Assembly: GCA_001464755.1 (NCBI GenBank)
Contig: LNDR01000402.1
Span: forward strand, 1 to 42,458
Direction of reading: 5' to 3'
Length of the DNA: 42,458 nucleotides
DNA from: Rhizobiales bacterium Ga0077524
GTDB lineage: Bacteria > Pseudomonadota > Alphaproteobacteria > Rhizobiales > Hyphomicrobiaceae
The notes under the pieces are model-generated. The model was not told where the DNA came from. It did no database searches and worked only from the letters and a program-made list of their open reading frames with translations. Below are positions 14,744 through 23,867 of this stretch, one piece after another (position 1 is the first letter of the stretch; each line of letters starts with the position of its first letter). Made by a program: the position numbers and the translations under genes.

Positions 14744-15409
14744 ATGCCAGATGGTCTGACCCTGTACGGTAGCTTCACATCGAGTTCGACATATAAACCG
14801 ATGCTCTACTTGGCTTTGTCGGGCCTGCCCTTCTCATTCCGCACGGTCAACCTCAAGAACGGCGTCCAGCGTGAGGCCGCCTACCTCGCCGTCAATCGCT
14901 ACGGGCAAGTCCCCGCGCTGCGCCATCGCGGCCTGACGATTGTCCAATCTAACGTCATCCTCGACTATTTGGCCCGCACCACCGGTCATTTCGAAGGCGC
15001 GAACGAGCAGGATCGCTGGACGGCCCGCGAATGGCTCTCCTGGGAATCCGACGCCATCACCAATGTCGCCAAGGTGCGGCATTTTTCACGCTTTCGGCAG
15101 GTCGGTCCGGCTGTAATGGAGCATTTCCGCCCACCCGCCGAGGCCGCCTTGTCGTTCGTTGATGCCGCCCTGGGTGGCCGTGAATGGCTCGTCGGCAACG
15201 CATGCACGATCGCCGACATTGGCTGTTGGGGCCGCATGGTCTTCATGGCCGAGGGCGGCCTCGACATAAACCGATGGCCGAGCCTCTTCGCTTGGTCAGA
15301 GCGCATCAAGGCCATGCACGGCTTTGCGCTGCCCTACGATCTTATACCGAAGAAAGATACCGAACTGGGCCCGGCTGCTCCCGGTCCTACCGCGTCGGCC
15401 CAGTCGTAG
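14744..15409 (+). CDS. Glutathione S-transferase family protein
   Basis: Encodes 221 residues. The N-terminal thioredoxin-like domain has GSFTSSSTYKPMLYLALSGLPFSFRTVNL and the glutathione-binding YGQVPALRHRGLTIVQSNVILDYLA (cis-Pro and Gln-Ser pair). The C-terminal helical domain has WLVGNACTIADIGCWGRMVFMAEGG, matching the N-capping box region of GSTs. Catalytic Ser/Tyr identity is not certain; Ser residues near 10-13 are candidates. It follows a TetR gene, as many detoxification GSTs do. The last about 20 residues are a Pro/Ala-rich tail which overlaps the end of the convergent membrane protein gene by 23 nt. Confidence 0.85.
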   Translation: MPDGLTLYGSFTSSSTYKPMLYLALSGLPFSFRTVNLKNGVQREAAYLAVNRYGQVPALRHRGLTIVQSNVILDYLARTTGHFEGANEQDRWTAREWLSWESDAITNVAKVRHFSRFRQVGPAVMEHFRPPAEAALSFVDAALGGREWLVGNACTIADIGCWGRMVFMAEGGLDINRWPSLFAWSERIKAMHGFALPYDLIPKKDTELGPAAPGPTASAQS

Positions 15410-16253
15410 CTGCCGGCGCAGGTGCCGCCGGTGCTCGAATAGAGCCCGTGGTCATTTCGCTGGAAACGCTTGGCACCGCGCTGTTGGCGACTGGCGTCTG
15501 GGCATCCGTTTTGCCTGCGCGCAGCCACGCCATGTCTCCGATCAGTCCAAACCACTTGTCCTCGGGGAGCAGTTGCTTCTTCAAGCCCGACCAGAGCGCC
15601 GGAGACGAGACGCCGTCGACGAAGGTTTTCGACGAGGGAGTCACGAGGAACAGCGCAACAGTTGCAGCTGCCATGAGCGCCGAATGTCCCAGGCGGTTGC
15701 CATCCCAGAGCTTCAGCGCCGTCCCGAATGAGGCTTTGATGCGCGTATCCATCACGTCGACGCTGTAGATCTCGTCGAGCAGCAGATGCACCAGATACCC
15801 GGCCAGCATGAATCCGCCCGCAAGCCACGCGACGCCTTCATGACGGCCAAGAACATGCCGATACACAAGCACCGTCAGCAGCGCGAAGAACACCGCTGCC
15901 AGAATCGAATGAAAGATCCCGCGATGGTAGGAGACGCGGTGAAAGATCCCGTGCGCCACGTATCTGACGAAAAGGAACGTCGCGGCGGCGAGAATCCAAA
16001 GCTCCACGATCGAATAGTGCCCAGCACCGAGAAACAGGGTCACGAACGAGAAGAAGGCGCCCAGCCCGAAGAACAGTGCCCGGCCAGGCCGCGAGTCTTT
16101 CAGATCGATATCCGGCAGCACGCTTCCGAGCACACCAGCAGCCGTCACAGCCACCAGACTTTCCGGCCCCACCACGTTTGCCGCGAGCGTCAGCGTCGCG
16201 AGCATGCCGCTGGCCACCGTGCCGATGCCGATATGAGTCGGAAAATTGGCCAT
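15387..16253 (-). CDS. YdjM-like membrane-bound metal-dependent hydrolase
   Basis: Encodes 288 residues with about five membrane segments and the YdjM-type signature: N-terminal MANFPTHIGIGTVASGM, LGSVLPDIDLKDSRPG, then FHRVSYHRGIFHSILAAVFFALL and AGYLVHLLLDEIYSVD. The His, Asp and HRGxxHS residues are the putative metal ligands of this family, whose biochemical role is not settled. The C-terminal 60 residues are a low-complexity Ala/Pro/Thr tail. The ATG at 16253 follows AGGAGA by 7 nt; upstream extension of the frame is antisense to the prmB-like gene and is rejected. It is convergent with the GST gene and divergent from prmB with only 126 bp between starts. Confidence 0.8.
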   Translation of the reverse strand: MANFPTHIGIGTVASGMLATLTLAANVVGPESLVAVTAAGVLGSVLPDIDLKDSRPGRALFFGLGAFFSFVTLFLGAGHYSIVELWILAAATFLFVRYVAHGIFHRVSYHRGIFHSILAAVFFALLTVLVYRHVLGRHEGVAWLAGGFMLAGYLVHLLLDEIYSVDVMDTRIKASFGTALKLWDGNRLGHSALMAAATVALFLVTPSSKTFVDGVSSPALWSGLKKQLLPEDKWFGLIGDMAWLRAGKTDAQTPVANSAVPSVSSEMTTGSIRAPAAPAPAATTGPTR

Positions 16254-16379
16254 GCCATGCTCTCCTGGGGGCGCGCGATCACACCATCCCGAATCCGATT
16301 CGCAGAGAGCGGGAAATGGTCTCCCAGTGGAAATTCTGTTGATAACGCCATTGATAGAAGCATCGTCGGGGACACCCCT

Positions 16380-17342
16380 ATGAGCGAAAGCAGCGGCAGA
16401 GTTGCCGAGCTGATCACCATCCGCGACTGGCTGCGCTATGCCGTCAGCCGCTTCAATGCCGCCCAGCTCGCCTACGGTCATGGCACCGAGCGCGCCCTTG
16501 ACGAGGCTGCGTTCCTCATCCTGACGGCCCTGGACCTCGACAATGCCGAGCTCGACCCATGGCTCGACGCCCGTTTGACGACGCCAGAGCGCAAGCGCCT
16601 CGACCAGCTCGTCGAGGCGCGCGTGACCACACGTAAGCCTGCCCCCTATCTCGTCGGTGCCGCCTATGTTCGAGGCCGTCGATTCCGGGTCGACGAGCGT
16701 GCCATCGTGCCCCGCTCGTTCATCGCCGAGCTATTGTGCGACCGCCTGGACGAAGGCCAGGAGCATTTTCCCCCGCCACTCTCCGAGGCTCCCATCACGC
16801 GCATCCTCGACATGTGCACGGGCGGTGGCTCGCTGGCCGTTCTCGCCGCACTCGCCTTCCCGGAGGCAAGCGTTGATGCAGTCGACGTGTCGGCCGAGGC
16901 ACTTGCACTCGCCCGCGACAACGTCGCCGCCTACGGCCTCGAGGACCGCATCCGTCTGCTCGAAGGTGACCTGTTTGCGCCTCTCGGCGACGCAACCTAC
17001 GACCTGATCATCTCCAACCCGCCCTATGTAACCGATGCAGCCGTCGCCGCTTTTCCACCCGAGTTCCGCGCAGAGCCCGAACTTGCCCATCGAGCGGGCC
17101 CCGACGGCCTCGACATCGTCCGCAGGATTCTCGACGAGTGCGGCCGTCATCTGGCGCCCGCGGGGCAGATTGTCATCGAGGTCGGCCAGGCCGGGCCTGC
17201 GCTGATCGAACGCTACCCCGACCTTCCGTTCGTCTGGCTCGAGACGGCGACGAGCGCGGGCGAGGTCGCAGCCCTACCGGCCGCCGCAGTTCAGTCTGCC
17301 ACCCGACCGCACAAAATCACCTCGCGGCGCCCGAGGCGGTGA
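16380..17342 (+). CDS. prmB: PrmB-like N5-glutamine methyltransferase (ribosomal protein L3)
   Basis: Encodes 320 residues with an N-terminal helical recognition domain (LRYAVSRFNAAQLAYGHGTERALDEAAFLIL) and a class I SAM methyltransferase domain: ILDMCTGGGSLAVLAA at 142-157, DAVDVSAEALALARDN, and the glutamine-methyltransferase motif NPPY at 213-216. The helical segment with AYGHGT and DEAAxL is the PrmB type rather than PrmC. PrmB methylates a Gln on ribosomal protein L3. The ATG at 16380 has a GGGGA about 9 nt upstream. It sits 144 bp before prfA, which is in turn coupled to prmC, so two glutamine methyltransferases flank one release factor; a role on a release factor is therefore worth keeping open. 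Confidence 0.87.
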   Translation: MSESSGRVAELITIRDWLRYAVSRFNAAQLAYGHGTERALDEAAFLILTALDLDNAELDPWLDARLTTPERKRLDQLVEARVTTRKPAPYLVGAAYVRGRRFRVDERAIVPRSFIAELLCDRLDEGQEHFPPPLSEAPITRILDMCTGGGSLAVLAALAFPEASVDAVDVSAEALALARDNVAAYGLEDRIRLLEGDLFAPLGDATYDLIISNPPYVTDAAVAAFPPEFRAEPELAHRAGPDGLDIVRRILDECGRHLAPAGQIVIEVGQAGPALIERYPDLPFVWLETATSAGEVAALPAAAVQSATRPHKITSRRPRR

Positions 17343-17486
17343 TCCCCCACCACCTCACTTTCCTCTCGACGCGCCGGCGAGCACCATCAAATTGCCCGCA
17401 GCCTCCGGATGAGCGTATAAGCGCCGCTCGATCGGATCGACGCGCACACCGCGTCTCCAGCCCTTCCGTTGCAACAACGTAGAGAT

Positions 17487-18575
17487 ATGGCAGGCATTCC
17501 CGAGGAAAGGCTCGAACGTCTCGTCGAGCGCTGGCACGTTGTTCAGGCCGAGCTGACCCGGGGGCCGCCGCAATCGGTATTCGTGGCCCTCTCGCGCGAG
17601 TTTTCCGAGCTCGACCCGTTGGTTGCCACCGTTCAATCTCTTCGCAAAACCCGTCGCGAGGCGAGCGAGCTGGAGGGGATCGCCTCCGATCCGGCCTCGG
17701 CCGGCGAGATGGCCGATCTCGCCAAGACCGAACTCACCGAACTCCGCCAACGCATCGACAACCTCGAGCAACGTCTCAAGATCCAGCTCTTGCCCAAGGA
17801 TTCGGCTGACGAGGGTAGCGCCATCCTTGAGGTGCGCGCCGGCACAGGTGGCGACGAGGCAGCGCTCTTCGCTGCCGACCTTTTCCGGATGTACAGCCGC
17901 TACGCCGAGCTGAAAGGCTGGAAGATCGACATCATCTCGATCTCCGAGAACGATCTCGGCGGCTACAAGGAGGTGATCGCCGCGATCGCTGGCAAGGGCG
18001 TGTTCGCTCGGCTGAAGTTCGAATCGGGCGTCCATCGCGTCCAACGTATTCCGGTCACCGAGACCGGCGGCCGCATCCATACTTCAGCCGCAACCGTCGC
18101 TGTCCTGCCCGAAGCAGAGGATCTCGACTACGAGATCAAGCAGGACGAGATCCGCATCGATCGAATGCGGGCCGGCGGCGCTGGCGGCCAGCACGTCAAT
18201 AAGACCGAATCGGCCATACGCATCACGCATCTGCCGACCGGCATCATGGTTGTCTCGGCCGAGAAGTCCCAGCACCAGAACCTGCGGCTTGCCATGCAGG
18301 TCCTACGATCGCGCCTTTACGAGATGGAGCGCCAGAAGGTCGCTGACGAGCGCGCGCAGTCGCGCAAGGACCAGGTTGGCTCCGGTGACCGCTCCCAACG
18401 CATTCGCACCTACAATTTCCCGCAGGGACGCGTCAGCGACCATCGGATCAACCTCACGCTACACAAGCTCGACCAAGTGCTCGCCGGCAGTGCGCTCGAC
18501 GAGTTGATAGACGCATTGATTACGGACCACCAGACCAGCCAGCTGGCGGCCATGGATGATCGGATCCGCACATGA
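17487..18575 (+). CDS. prfA: Peptide chain release factor 1
   Basis: Encodes 362 residues, full length for RF1. It reads UAG and UAA stop codons and triggers peptide release. The codon-recognition tripeptide is PVT at 189-191 ([14 protein letters not shown]), and the GGQ motif is at 233-235 within [16 protein letters not shown]. The N-terminal helical domain and the C-terminal [17 protein letters not shown] are intact. The ATG at 17487 is preferred over the TTG at 17469. It overlaps prmC by ATGA at 18572-18575; PrmC methylates the Gln of GGQ. UGA is read by RF2, not RF1, so RF1 would not compete at the selenocysteine UGA at 9080. Confidence 0.95.
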   Translation: MAGIPEERLERLVERWHVVQAELTRGPPQSVFVALSREFSELDPLVATVQSLRKTRREASELEGIASDPASAGEMADLAKTELTELRQRIDNLEQRLKIQLLPKDSADEGSAILEVRAGTGGDEAALFAADLFRMYSRYAELKGWKIDIISISENDLGGYKEVIAAIAGKGVFARLKFESGVHRVQRIPVTETGGRIHTSAATVAVLPEAEDLDYEIKQDEIRIDRMRAGGAGGQHVNKTESAIRITHLPTGIMVVSAEKSQHQNLRLAMQVLRSRLYEMERQKVADERAQSRKDQVGSGDRSQRIRTYNFPQGRVSDHRINLTLHKLDQVLAGSALDELIDALITDHQTSQLAAMDDRIRT

Positions 18576-19495
18576 CACGCAAGGGCGGGGTCGAACCTGT
18601 CACCACCCTTCGGCTCGACGCCTTCCCGACCTTGGTTGAGACCGTTGCGGTTCTCGCCGCCGCATTCGGCAAGGCCGGCCTCGAGACCCCATCCCTCGAC
18701 GCCCGCCGCCTCGTTCTCGGCTGCTTGCACCTGCCAGCGATTGCCTTGTTCCGCGAGCCAGAGCGACCCGTGGCTCCGGACGAGCATCGACGGCTCGAAG
18801 AGGCTACCGCCCGACGCCTGGCCCGAGAGCCCGTATCACGCATACTCGGTGAGCGCGCATTCCACGGCCTCGACCTCGAGATCGGTCCCTCGACCCTGGA
18901 TCCCCGCCCAGAGACCGAGACGCTCGTCGACGGCATCTTGAGCCTCGTCGGGCAGGGCCGCGTCCCTGGGGGCGGCGCACCCCGCATTCTCGACATCGGC
19001 ACCGGCTCAGGCGCCATCCTGATCGCACTTCTGCACCACTTGCCGGCTGCGACCGGCCTCGGCATCGACATCAGCGTGCCGGCCCTAGCGATCGCTGCAC
19101 GCAATGCCGCGAAGCATGGGCTCGGCGCCCGTGCAGGATTCAAGTCCTCGTTCTGGCTTACTGAGGTCGGGGGACAGTTCGACATTGTCGTTTCGAATCC
19201 GCCTTACATCGCGACCCGCGACATCGCCGCCCTCGAGCCTGAGGTTACTTATGATCCCCTATCCGCCCTCGACGGCGGCCCCGATGGTCTCGACGGATAC
19301 CGCGCCATCGCTTTGCAGTGCCCTCGCGTTCTGGCTCCCAGAGGCTGGATTGCTGTCGAGGTCGGCTCTGGCCAAGCCGGTGAGGTGGCGCGCATTCTGG
19401 CTGAAGCGGCGTCCGGACCGCTCGGCAACTGTGTGAACATGTGGAAAGACCTGGCCGGCATACCTCGATGTGTGGCCGTCGAGGCACGTCCCTGA
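18572..19495 (+). CDS. prmC: Release factor N5-glutamine methyltransferase
   Basis: Encodes 307 residues, HemK/PrmC family. The helical substrate domain includes [11 protein letters not shown] and the linker [38 protein letters not shown] (typical RPETE). The SAM site is [17 protein letters not shown] (138-154), and the substrate-binding NPPY is at 209-212. It methylates the GGQ glutamine of release factors, matching its coupling to prfA by a 4-nt overlap. Between this gene and the next there are 478 bp without a gene. Confidence 0.93.
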   Translation: MTRKGGVEPVTTLRLDAFPTLVETVAVLAAAFGKAGLETPSLDARRLVLGCLHLPAIALFREPERPVAPDEHRRLEEATARRLAREPVSRILGERAFHGLDLEIGPSTLDPRPETETLVDGILSLVGQGRVPGGGAPRILDIGTGSGAILIALLHHLPAATGLGIDISVPALAIAARNAAKHGLGARAGFKSSFWLTEVGGQFDIVVSNPPYIATRDIAALEPEVTYDPLSALDGGPDGLDGYRAIALQCPRVLAPRGWIAVEVGSGQAGEVARILAEAASGPLGNCVNMWKDLAGIPRCVAVEARP

Positions 19496-19973
19496 GCAAA
19501 GCTGCACGCTCGACCGGACACGGTTTACCATTCGAAAAAAAACGCTTGGAATAGAGCGGCATTCGCGTTAGCGTTCCGACCAAGCCTAGATGCCGAGGTC
19601 GAGCGATATTAGGTGGTGGCAGTCGCTGATCTCGTGGCAACGCTGAGTGCTGAGAGCGTTAGGCGGGCAATCGCACATGCGTTCGCGGTAGCTTGGCCCA
19701 GCTCATTCCCGATTGACGCAAAGGCCGGAATCCAGAGCGGATACTCTCCCGTCCCGCCAGACTGGCATCGAGCTTCAGTGAGCCGCGCGCACGGTGTTTT
19801 CCAGCGCGATAATGGCTGCTGAACGTGGGGCATAAAGACGAAGGCGGAGCATCAGCACTCTACTGACTTGAGAGTGCGGGCAGGTAACTAGCGAAACTGC
19901 GCACTACGCATGCCCCCGCAGCAGGCGGGCGTGCACGAACGATAGAAAAGCCAAGTTCTGAGATTGGGAGCCC
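19496..19973. other. 478-bp gene-free region with a possible degenerate REP-like palindrome
   Basis: No supportable gene is seen. A short A-run (8 A) is near 19535. Around 19701-19736 the pattern ATTCCC, about 17 nt, then GGAATCCAG resembles, in degenerate form, the ATTCCCGC...GCGGGAATCCAG palindromes that are dispersed in many proteobacteria. The promoter of the DUF4167 gene is likely in the last part, but boxes are not clear. Confidence 0.3.
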
Positions 19974-21017
19974 ATGAGGCAGGGACAACAGCATCGGCGT
20001 GGCCGTGGCCGCAACAACGTCAACACCAACAACAACAGCAACAGCAACAACAACAATAATCATCCCGGCAATCGCAAGGGACAGAACCCTCTCACGCGCA
20101 GCTTCGAGTCGAATGGCCCGGATGTGAAGGTACGCGGCACTCCGGCCCACGTCGCCGAGAAATACATGCAACTTGCCCGCGATGCACAGTCCACCGGCGA
20201 TCACGTTCTTGCTGAGAATTACTTGCAGCACGCCGAGCACTACAACCGGATCATCCTCGCTTACCGCGAGCAACAAGTTCAGCAGTCCGGCGAGCCGGTT
20301 AACGGTGGTGGCCGTCCCCATCAGGGCTCGGACGACGGCACCGGCGACGACATGGGGCAAGGAGACGACGGCACCGGCTCGGAGCAGCCTGCGTTCAACC
20401 GGCATTCCGGCGAGCGCGATTTCCAGCCCTCCCTCGACGAGGCGAGACCCCAGCAGCAGTTTCGGCAGGATCAGAGCCACCGCTTCCGCGACCGCCCCCC
20501 CCGTCAGGATCGCCAAGACGGCTACGAGCGCGGCGATCGGCCGGAGAGGCAAGGCGGCGAGCGGGGCTTCGATCGCCATCGCGATCGCCAGTTCCGCAAC
20601 CCCGATCAGCCCGGCGAAGCCCGCGACATGCGCATGCCGCGGGAGCCCCGCGACCAACGCGAGTTCCGGGAGCCGCGTGAACCACGTGAACCCAGGGCTC
20701 AAGCTCAGGAGCACCGCGAGTTCCGCGAGCCGCGCGAACTGCAGCCGATACCCGAGCCAGCCCGCGTAGTGGCACCTCCTGCGCATCCTGCGCCACCAGC
20801 TCCACCGATTGAAGCCGCCGCCGTTCCCGCCGTCGAAGTCGTGCCCCCGGCACGCCCCGAGGCAGCGCCCCGCCGACGCGAGCGCTTTGGTCTCGGAGCA
20901 GATCAACCGGAGTTTCTGCGTCGACCGGTCCGCCGGCCTCGCCGCGACCCCGACCAAGACCTCGCGCCGGAAGCGCCGCCAGCCTTGCCTCCGGCGGACG
21001 AGCCGCCGCGCGAGTGA
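19974..21017 (+). CDS. DUF4167-containing protein with Asn-rich and Arg/Glu/Pro-rich repeats
   Basis: Encodes 347 residues. After a basic start (MRQGQQHRRGRGRNN) there is an Asn-rich low-complexity run, then the conserved block NPLTRSFESNGPDVKVRGTPAHVAEKYMQLARDAQSTGDHVLAENYLQHAEHYNRIILAY (about 40-100), which I recognise as the DUF4167 domain, common in Rhizobiales and placed near prmC. The rest is charged and disordered, with RE/REP repeats from about 20630 to 20745 and a Pro/Ala segment. No enzyme motif is visible; basic ends suggest nucleic acid or ribosome association, which is inference. A GGGAG lies just upstream of the ATG. Confidence 0.82.
   Translation: MRQGQQHRRGRGRNNVNTNNNSNSNNNNNHPGNRKGQNPLTRSFESNGPDVKVRGTPAHVAEKYMQLARDAQSTGDHVLAENYLQHAEHYNRIILAYREQQVQQSGEPVNGGGRPHQGSDDGTGDDMGQGDDGTGSEQPAFNRHSGERDFQPSLDEARPQQQFRQDQSHRFRDRPPRQDRQDGYERGDRPERQGGERGFDRHRDRQFRNPDQPGEARDMRMPREPRDQREFREPREPREPRAQAQEHREFREPRELQPIPEPARVVAPPAHPAPPAPPIEAAAVPAVEVVPPARPEAAPRRRERFGLGADQPEFLRRPVRRPRRDPDQDLAPEAPPALPPADEPPRE
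20010..20062 (+). repeat. AAC/AAT trinucleotide tract
   Basis: An AAC/AAT/AGC-rich triplet tract encodes the Asn-rich run of the DUF4167 protein. It is unusual in composition for this high-GC window and could vary in length between strains by slippage without breaking the frame. Confidence 0.6.
20630..20745 (+). repeat. Degenerate tandem repeat coding REFREPRE units
   Basis: Copies of a CGCGAGTTCCG-GAGCCGCG-like unit recur, giving RDQREFREPREPREPRAQAQEHREFREPREL in the protein. Copies are imperfect. They fall wholly inside the DUF4167 gene and keep the frame. Confidence 0.55.
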
Positions 21018-21065
21018 GGTTTGCGGCTGCCGCCTTCCGAGACACCCGGGCAACACCATCTTTTG

Positions 21066-22046
21066 ATGGCCGAGCTGCTGGCCACGTGCCCGCGGTTCCG
21101 AACTGCGAAGCGTGAGGACGTGACCACCAACGCTCTGTCATCGCTGGCGTCACTCGCAGTCCTGGAGACCGATGGTTTTGCAGACTATCGGCTTCTCGAC
21201 AGCGGCAATGGTCGCAAGCTCGAGCGCTTTGGCCAGGTGGTCGTCGACCGTCCCGAGCCGCAAGCCCTTTGGCGCCCGCAACGCGACCCGAGAAGCTGGG
21301 CCGATGCCCACGCCATCTACACCGGTCAGGACGACGACGAATCCGGCAAGTGGCGGCGTGACAAGGCCATCCCCGAAAGCTGGCCGATCGCCGTCGAAGG
21401 CGTGAAAATAGTCGCGCGACTCGGCGGTTTCCTGCACCTCGGCCTGTTTCCCGAACAGGTCCCTCATTGGCAGTGGATGCAACGCATAATCGAGAACGCC
21501 CGTGACGATCTCGGCGCAGAGCGCCCGCGCGTCTTGAATCTCTTTGCCTACACCGGCGCCGCCTCCCTCATTGCTGCGCGGGCCGGCGCCGAGGTCGTCC
21601 ACGTCGACGCCTCGAAGAAATCGGTCGCCTGGGCGCGAGAGAGCCAGGCAGCGTCCGGCCTGTCCGACGCTCCGGTCAGGTGGATCGTCGAGGATGCCCG
21701 CAAGTTCGTCGCCCGCGAGGTCCGCCGCGGCCGCACGTATCACGTGGTTCTGGTGGATCCACCGAAGTTCGGCCGTGGCCCCGCAGGCGAGGTGTGGGAG
21801 CTGTTCGAGCATTTGCCGCCGCTGCTCAAGGATTGCGCTGCGTTGCTGGCGCCGAGGTCCAGCCTTGTGCTGACCTCTTATGCCATCCGGGCGTCATCGC
21901 TTGCGCTTGGCCAACTGCTCGCCGAATCCCTGCACGAACGTGCCGGCTCCTTCGAGGTCGGCGAACTCGCTATCCGCGAACATGAGGGAACGCGGCGCGT
22001 CCCCACCTCGCTTTTTGCACGCTGGTCCTCCAGCCATGGCGCATGA
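21066..22046 (+). CDS. Class I SAM-dependent rRNA methyltransferase (RlmI/RlmK-like)
   Basis: Encodes 326 residues. Visible are LETDGFADYRLLDSGNGRKLERFG and the N-terminal small domain region, then the Rossmann SAM site RVLNLFAYTGAASLIAARAGAEVVHVDASKKSVAWARE, and the catalytic-site DPPKFGRG. This is the class I family close to the 23S rRNA methyltransferases RlmI/RlmK; no N-terminal PUA domain is visible, which distinguishes it from RlmI proper. The target base is not known from sequence. The start is uncertain: I use the ATG at 21066; a TTG at 21021 and a GTG at 21120 are in frame. It overlaps the next gene, another RNA methyltransferase, by 11 nt. Confidence 0.82.
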   Translation: MAELLATCPRFRTAKREDVTTNALSSLASLAVLETDGFADYRLLDSGNGRKLERFGQVVVDRPEPQALWRPQRDPRSWADAHAIYTGQDDDESGKWRRDKAIPESWPIAVEGVKIVARLGGFLHLGLFPEQVPHWQWMQRIIENARDDLGAERPRVLNLFAYTGAASLIAARAGAEVVHVDASKKSVAWARESQAASGLSDAPVRWIVEDARKFVAREVRRGRTYHVVLVDPPKFGRGPAGEVWELFEHLPPLLKDCAALLAPRSSLVLTSYAIRASSLALGQLLAESLHERAGSFEVGELAIREHEGTRRVPTSLFARWSSSHGA

Positions 22047-22890
22047 TCCCCGATCGGGCGCCCCGACAGGTGGGCGGCGAGCCATCACCAGTCTTCAGAA
22101 CGATAGCGTCAAGCTGATCCGCTCGCTGGAGATGCGCAAGACGCGCAGGGAGACCGGTCTTTTCATCGCCGAAGGTGCTTCCGTCTTGATGACCGCGCGT
22201 GACAACGGCTGGTCGCCACGCATGCTTGTCGCAGGCCCCGGTGCCGATGCAGGGTCTGTGGGCGAGGCATTGCAGCGATGGGCAGAGGCCGCCGGCTGCG
22301 ATCGTCTCGACGTCAGTGCAGCCGTCCTGGAGAAGCTCGCAGCCAAGGACAATCCACAAAGCGTCCTCGGCGTTTTCGAGCAGCGTTGGACGAGCCTGCC
22401 ACCGACGACGATCGCGCACTCCGGCTCTTCCCTGCCGCCGCTGTGGGTCGTACTCGAGGAGATCCGCGATCCTGGCAACCTCGGCACGATTCTGCGCACC
22501 GTGGATGCGGCTGGTGCCTCGGGCATCATACTTGCTGGCAACACATGCGATCCGTTCTCGCGCGAGGCTGTGCGCGCCAGCATGGGCTCGATCTTCGCCG
22601 TCCCTCTGACCCGCACCGATCGCACCGGCCTCCTCGCATTGGCTCGCGCGTGGACCGGAGACGTCGTCGGCACCCACCTGGACGGCAAGCTCGACTATCG
22701 CGGCGCCAGCTATCGCGCACCCGCGCTCCTGATCATGGGCAACGAAGGTGCGGGGCTTTCCGAGGAGGTCGCAGCTGCCTGCGGCAAGCTCGTGCGAATT
22801 CCCATGGCAGGCCGCCTGGACAGCCTCAACCTCGCGGTTGCAACAGCTCTCATGCTGTTTGAGATCCGACGGCCCCATCTCGCTCTTTGA
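22036..22890 (+). CDS. TrmH-family (SpoU) RNA 2'-O-methyltransferase
   Basis: Encodes 284 residues. The N-terminal substrate-binding domain begins ITSLQNDSVKLIRSLEMRKTRRETGLFIAEG, and the SPOUT domain carries the three motifs: EEIRDPGNLGTILRTVDAAG, LLIMGNEGAGLS, and IPMAGRLDSLNLAVATALMLFE. This combination is TrmH/RlmB-like and adds a methyl group to ribose 2'-OH of tRNA or rRNA. The ATG at 22036 lies inside the end of the preceding methyltransferase gene, so they are coupled. The last codons and stop lie within a 16-bp direct repeat. Confidence 0.88.
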   Translation: MAHDPRSGAPTGGRRAITSLQNDSVKLIRSLEMRKTRRETGLFIAEGASVLMTARDNGWSPRMLVAGPGADAGSVGEALQRWAEAAGCDRLDVSAAVLEKLAAKDNPQSVLGVFEQRWTSLPPTTIAHSGSSLPPLWVVLEEIRDPGNLGTILRTVDAAGASGIILAGNTCDPFSREAVRASMGSIFAVPLTRTDRTGLLALARAWTGDVVGTHLDGKLDYRGASYRAPALLIMGNEGAGLSEEVAAACGKLVRIPMAGRLDSLNLAVATALMLFEIRRPHLAL

Positions 22891-22910
22891 GCCGATCTCG
22901 CTCTTTGAGC
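22877..22910 (+). repeat. 16-bp direct repeat across the trmH-like stop codon
   Basis: ATCTCGCTCTTTGAGC at 22877-22892 is repeated exactly at 22895-22910 (period 18). The first copy holds the final Ile-Ser-... codons and the TGA stop of the gene; the second copy lies just after. It looks like a slippage duplication of the gene's 3' end. Confidence 0.8.
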
Positions 22911-23027
22911 ATGAGCCTTCGCGTCGAAAGACACCGTCCGCACTGCAATGCGCGAGCCGGCCTCGGCGCATCTTGCGCAACGTCAACCTAGCGACAGCGA
23001 TGACCTGCCGACCAACCTTAAGCGCAC

Positions 23028-23867
23028 TCACATGCGCGCAACGATCTTGTCGAGCAGAACATCCGGCAATAGCCGCTTCAGAATGCTTGCGCCCTTGGTC
23101 ATGATGCCGATTCGATAGCGTGCCCGCGGTCGGGGGCTCTCCAGCGCATGAACCAACTTGGCGACGACAGCCTCAGGGCCCAGCTTGAACAGGCTGCCCT
23201 TTGCCTTGCCGGACTGCATCTCAGCCATTCGTCTCTGGTAAGACTCTCGGTGCGGCGACCGCTCCATCTCGATCTGTGACGTGAAGGTCGACAGCGTCGT
23301 TGCCAGGAAGTGCGATTCGATCGGCCCCGGCTCCAGCAGCGATACATGAATGCCGGCCGGTCGAAGCTCGATCCGCAGCGCATCCGACAGAGCCTCGAGC
23401 GCATACTTCGACGCGCAATAAGCCCCCCGATACGGGCCACTGACGAGACCCAGTACCGACGAGCACATCACAATGCGTCCGCGGCCCATGCGCCGCATGG
23501 CCGGTACCACGCGCCGCGTCAACTCGCTGGCCGCCACCACGTTCACCTCCAGCTGGTCGCGAAGCACACTGGCCGGCACGTCCTCCATGGCCCCAATCAC
23601 ACCATAGGCCGCATTGTTGTAGAGGGCGTAGAGTGCGCCGTCGGTGCGGCGCAAGGCTTCTTCCGCGCAGCGCGCAATAGAGTTTTCGTCCTTGAGTTCC
23701 AGCGACAGCGCTTCGAGGCCATGCTCCCGTTCCAGTCTTTCGAGATCTTCCGGTCGCCGCGCGGTTGCAAGCACACGCCACCCCCGCGCCTTCAGTGCAC
23801 GCGCCCCGGCGAGACCAATGCCCGTCGAGCAGCCGGTGATGAGAATCGATCGTTCGCTGTTGCTCAT
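23028..23867 (-). CDS. Short-chain dehydrogenase/reductase
   Basis: Encodes 279 residues of the classical SDR type. The cofactor motif SILITGCSTGIGLAGARAL is at about 7-25 with an Arg pair (ATARRPEDLERL) favouring NADPH, NNAAYG follows, and the catalytic region is MCSSVLGLVSGPYRGAYCASKYALEAL (Ser, Tyr, Lys in YxxxK). The substrate is not known; the pattern is like the many SDRs annotated with ketosteroid or retinol-type activity. I use the ATG at 23867 (MSNSERS); the frame is open to 23942 but no better start is seen. It is divergent from the agmatinase-type gene with 284 bp between. Confidence 0.87.
   Translation of the reverse strand: MSNSERSILITGCSTGIGLAGARALKARGWRVLATARRPEDLERLEREHGLEALSLELKDENSIARCAEEALRRTDGALYALYNNAAYGVIGAMEDVPASVLRDQLEVNVVAASELTRRVVPAMRRMGRGRIVMCSSVLGLVSGPYRGAYCASKYALEALSDALRIELRPAGIHVSLLEPGPIESHFLATTLSTFTSQIEMERSPHRESYQRRMAEMQSGKAKGSLFKLGPEAVVAKLVHALESPRPRARYRIGIMTKGASILKRLLPDVLLDKIVARM

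Noticed and set aside
15786-16379. Upstream 198-residue extension of the prmB frame
   Set aside because: It is antisense to the YdjM-like membrane gene and has no family similarity; the ATG at 16380 gives the normal PrmB start.
19613-19822. Short 69-residue frame in the gene-free region after prmC
   Set aside because: No ribosome site, no motif, and composition unlike the neighbours' genes.
19860-21059. A 399-residue open frame on the minus strand
   Set aside because: Antisense to the DUF4167 gene; its hydrophobic repeats mirror the CGAG-rich repeats of that gene.
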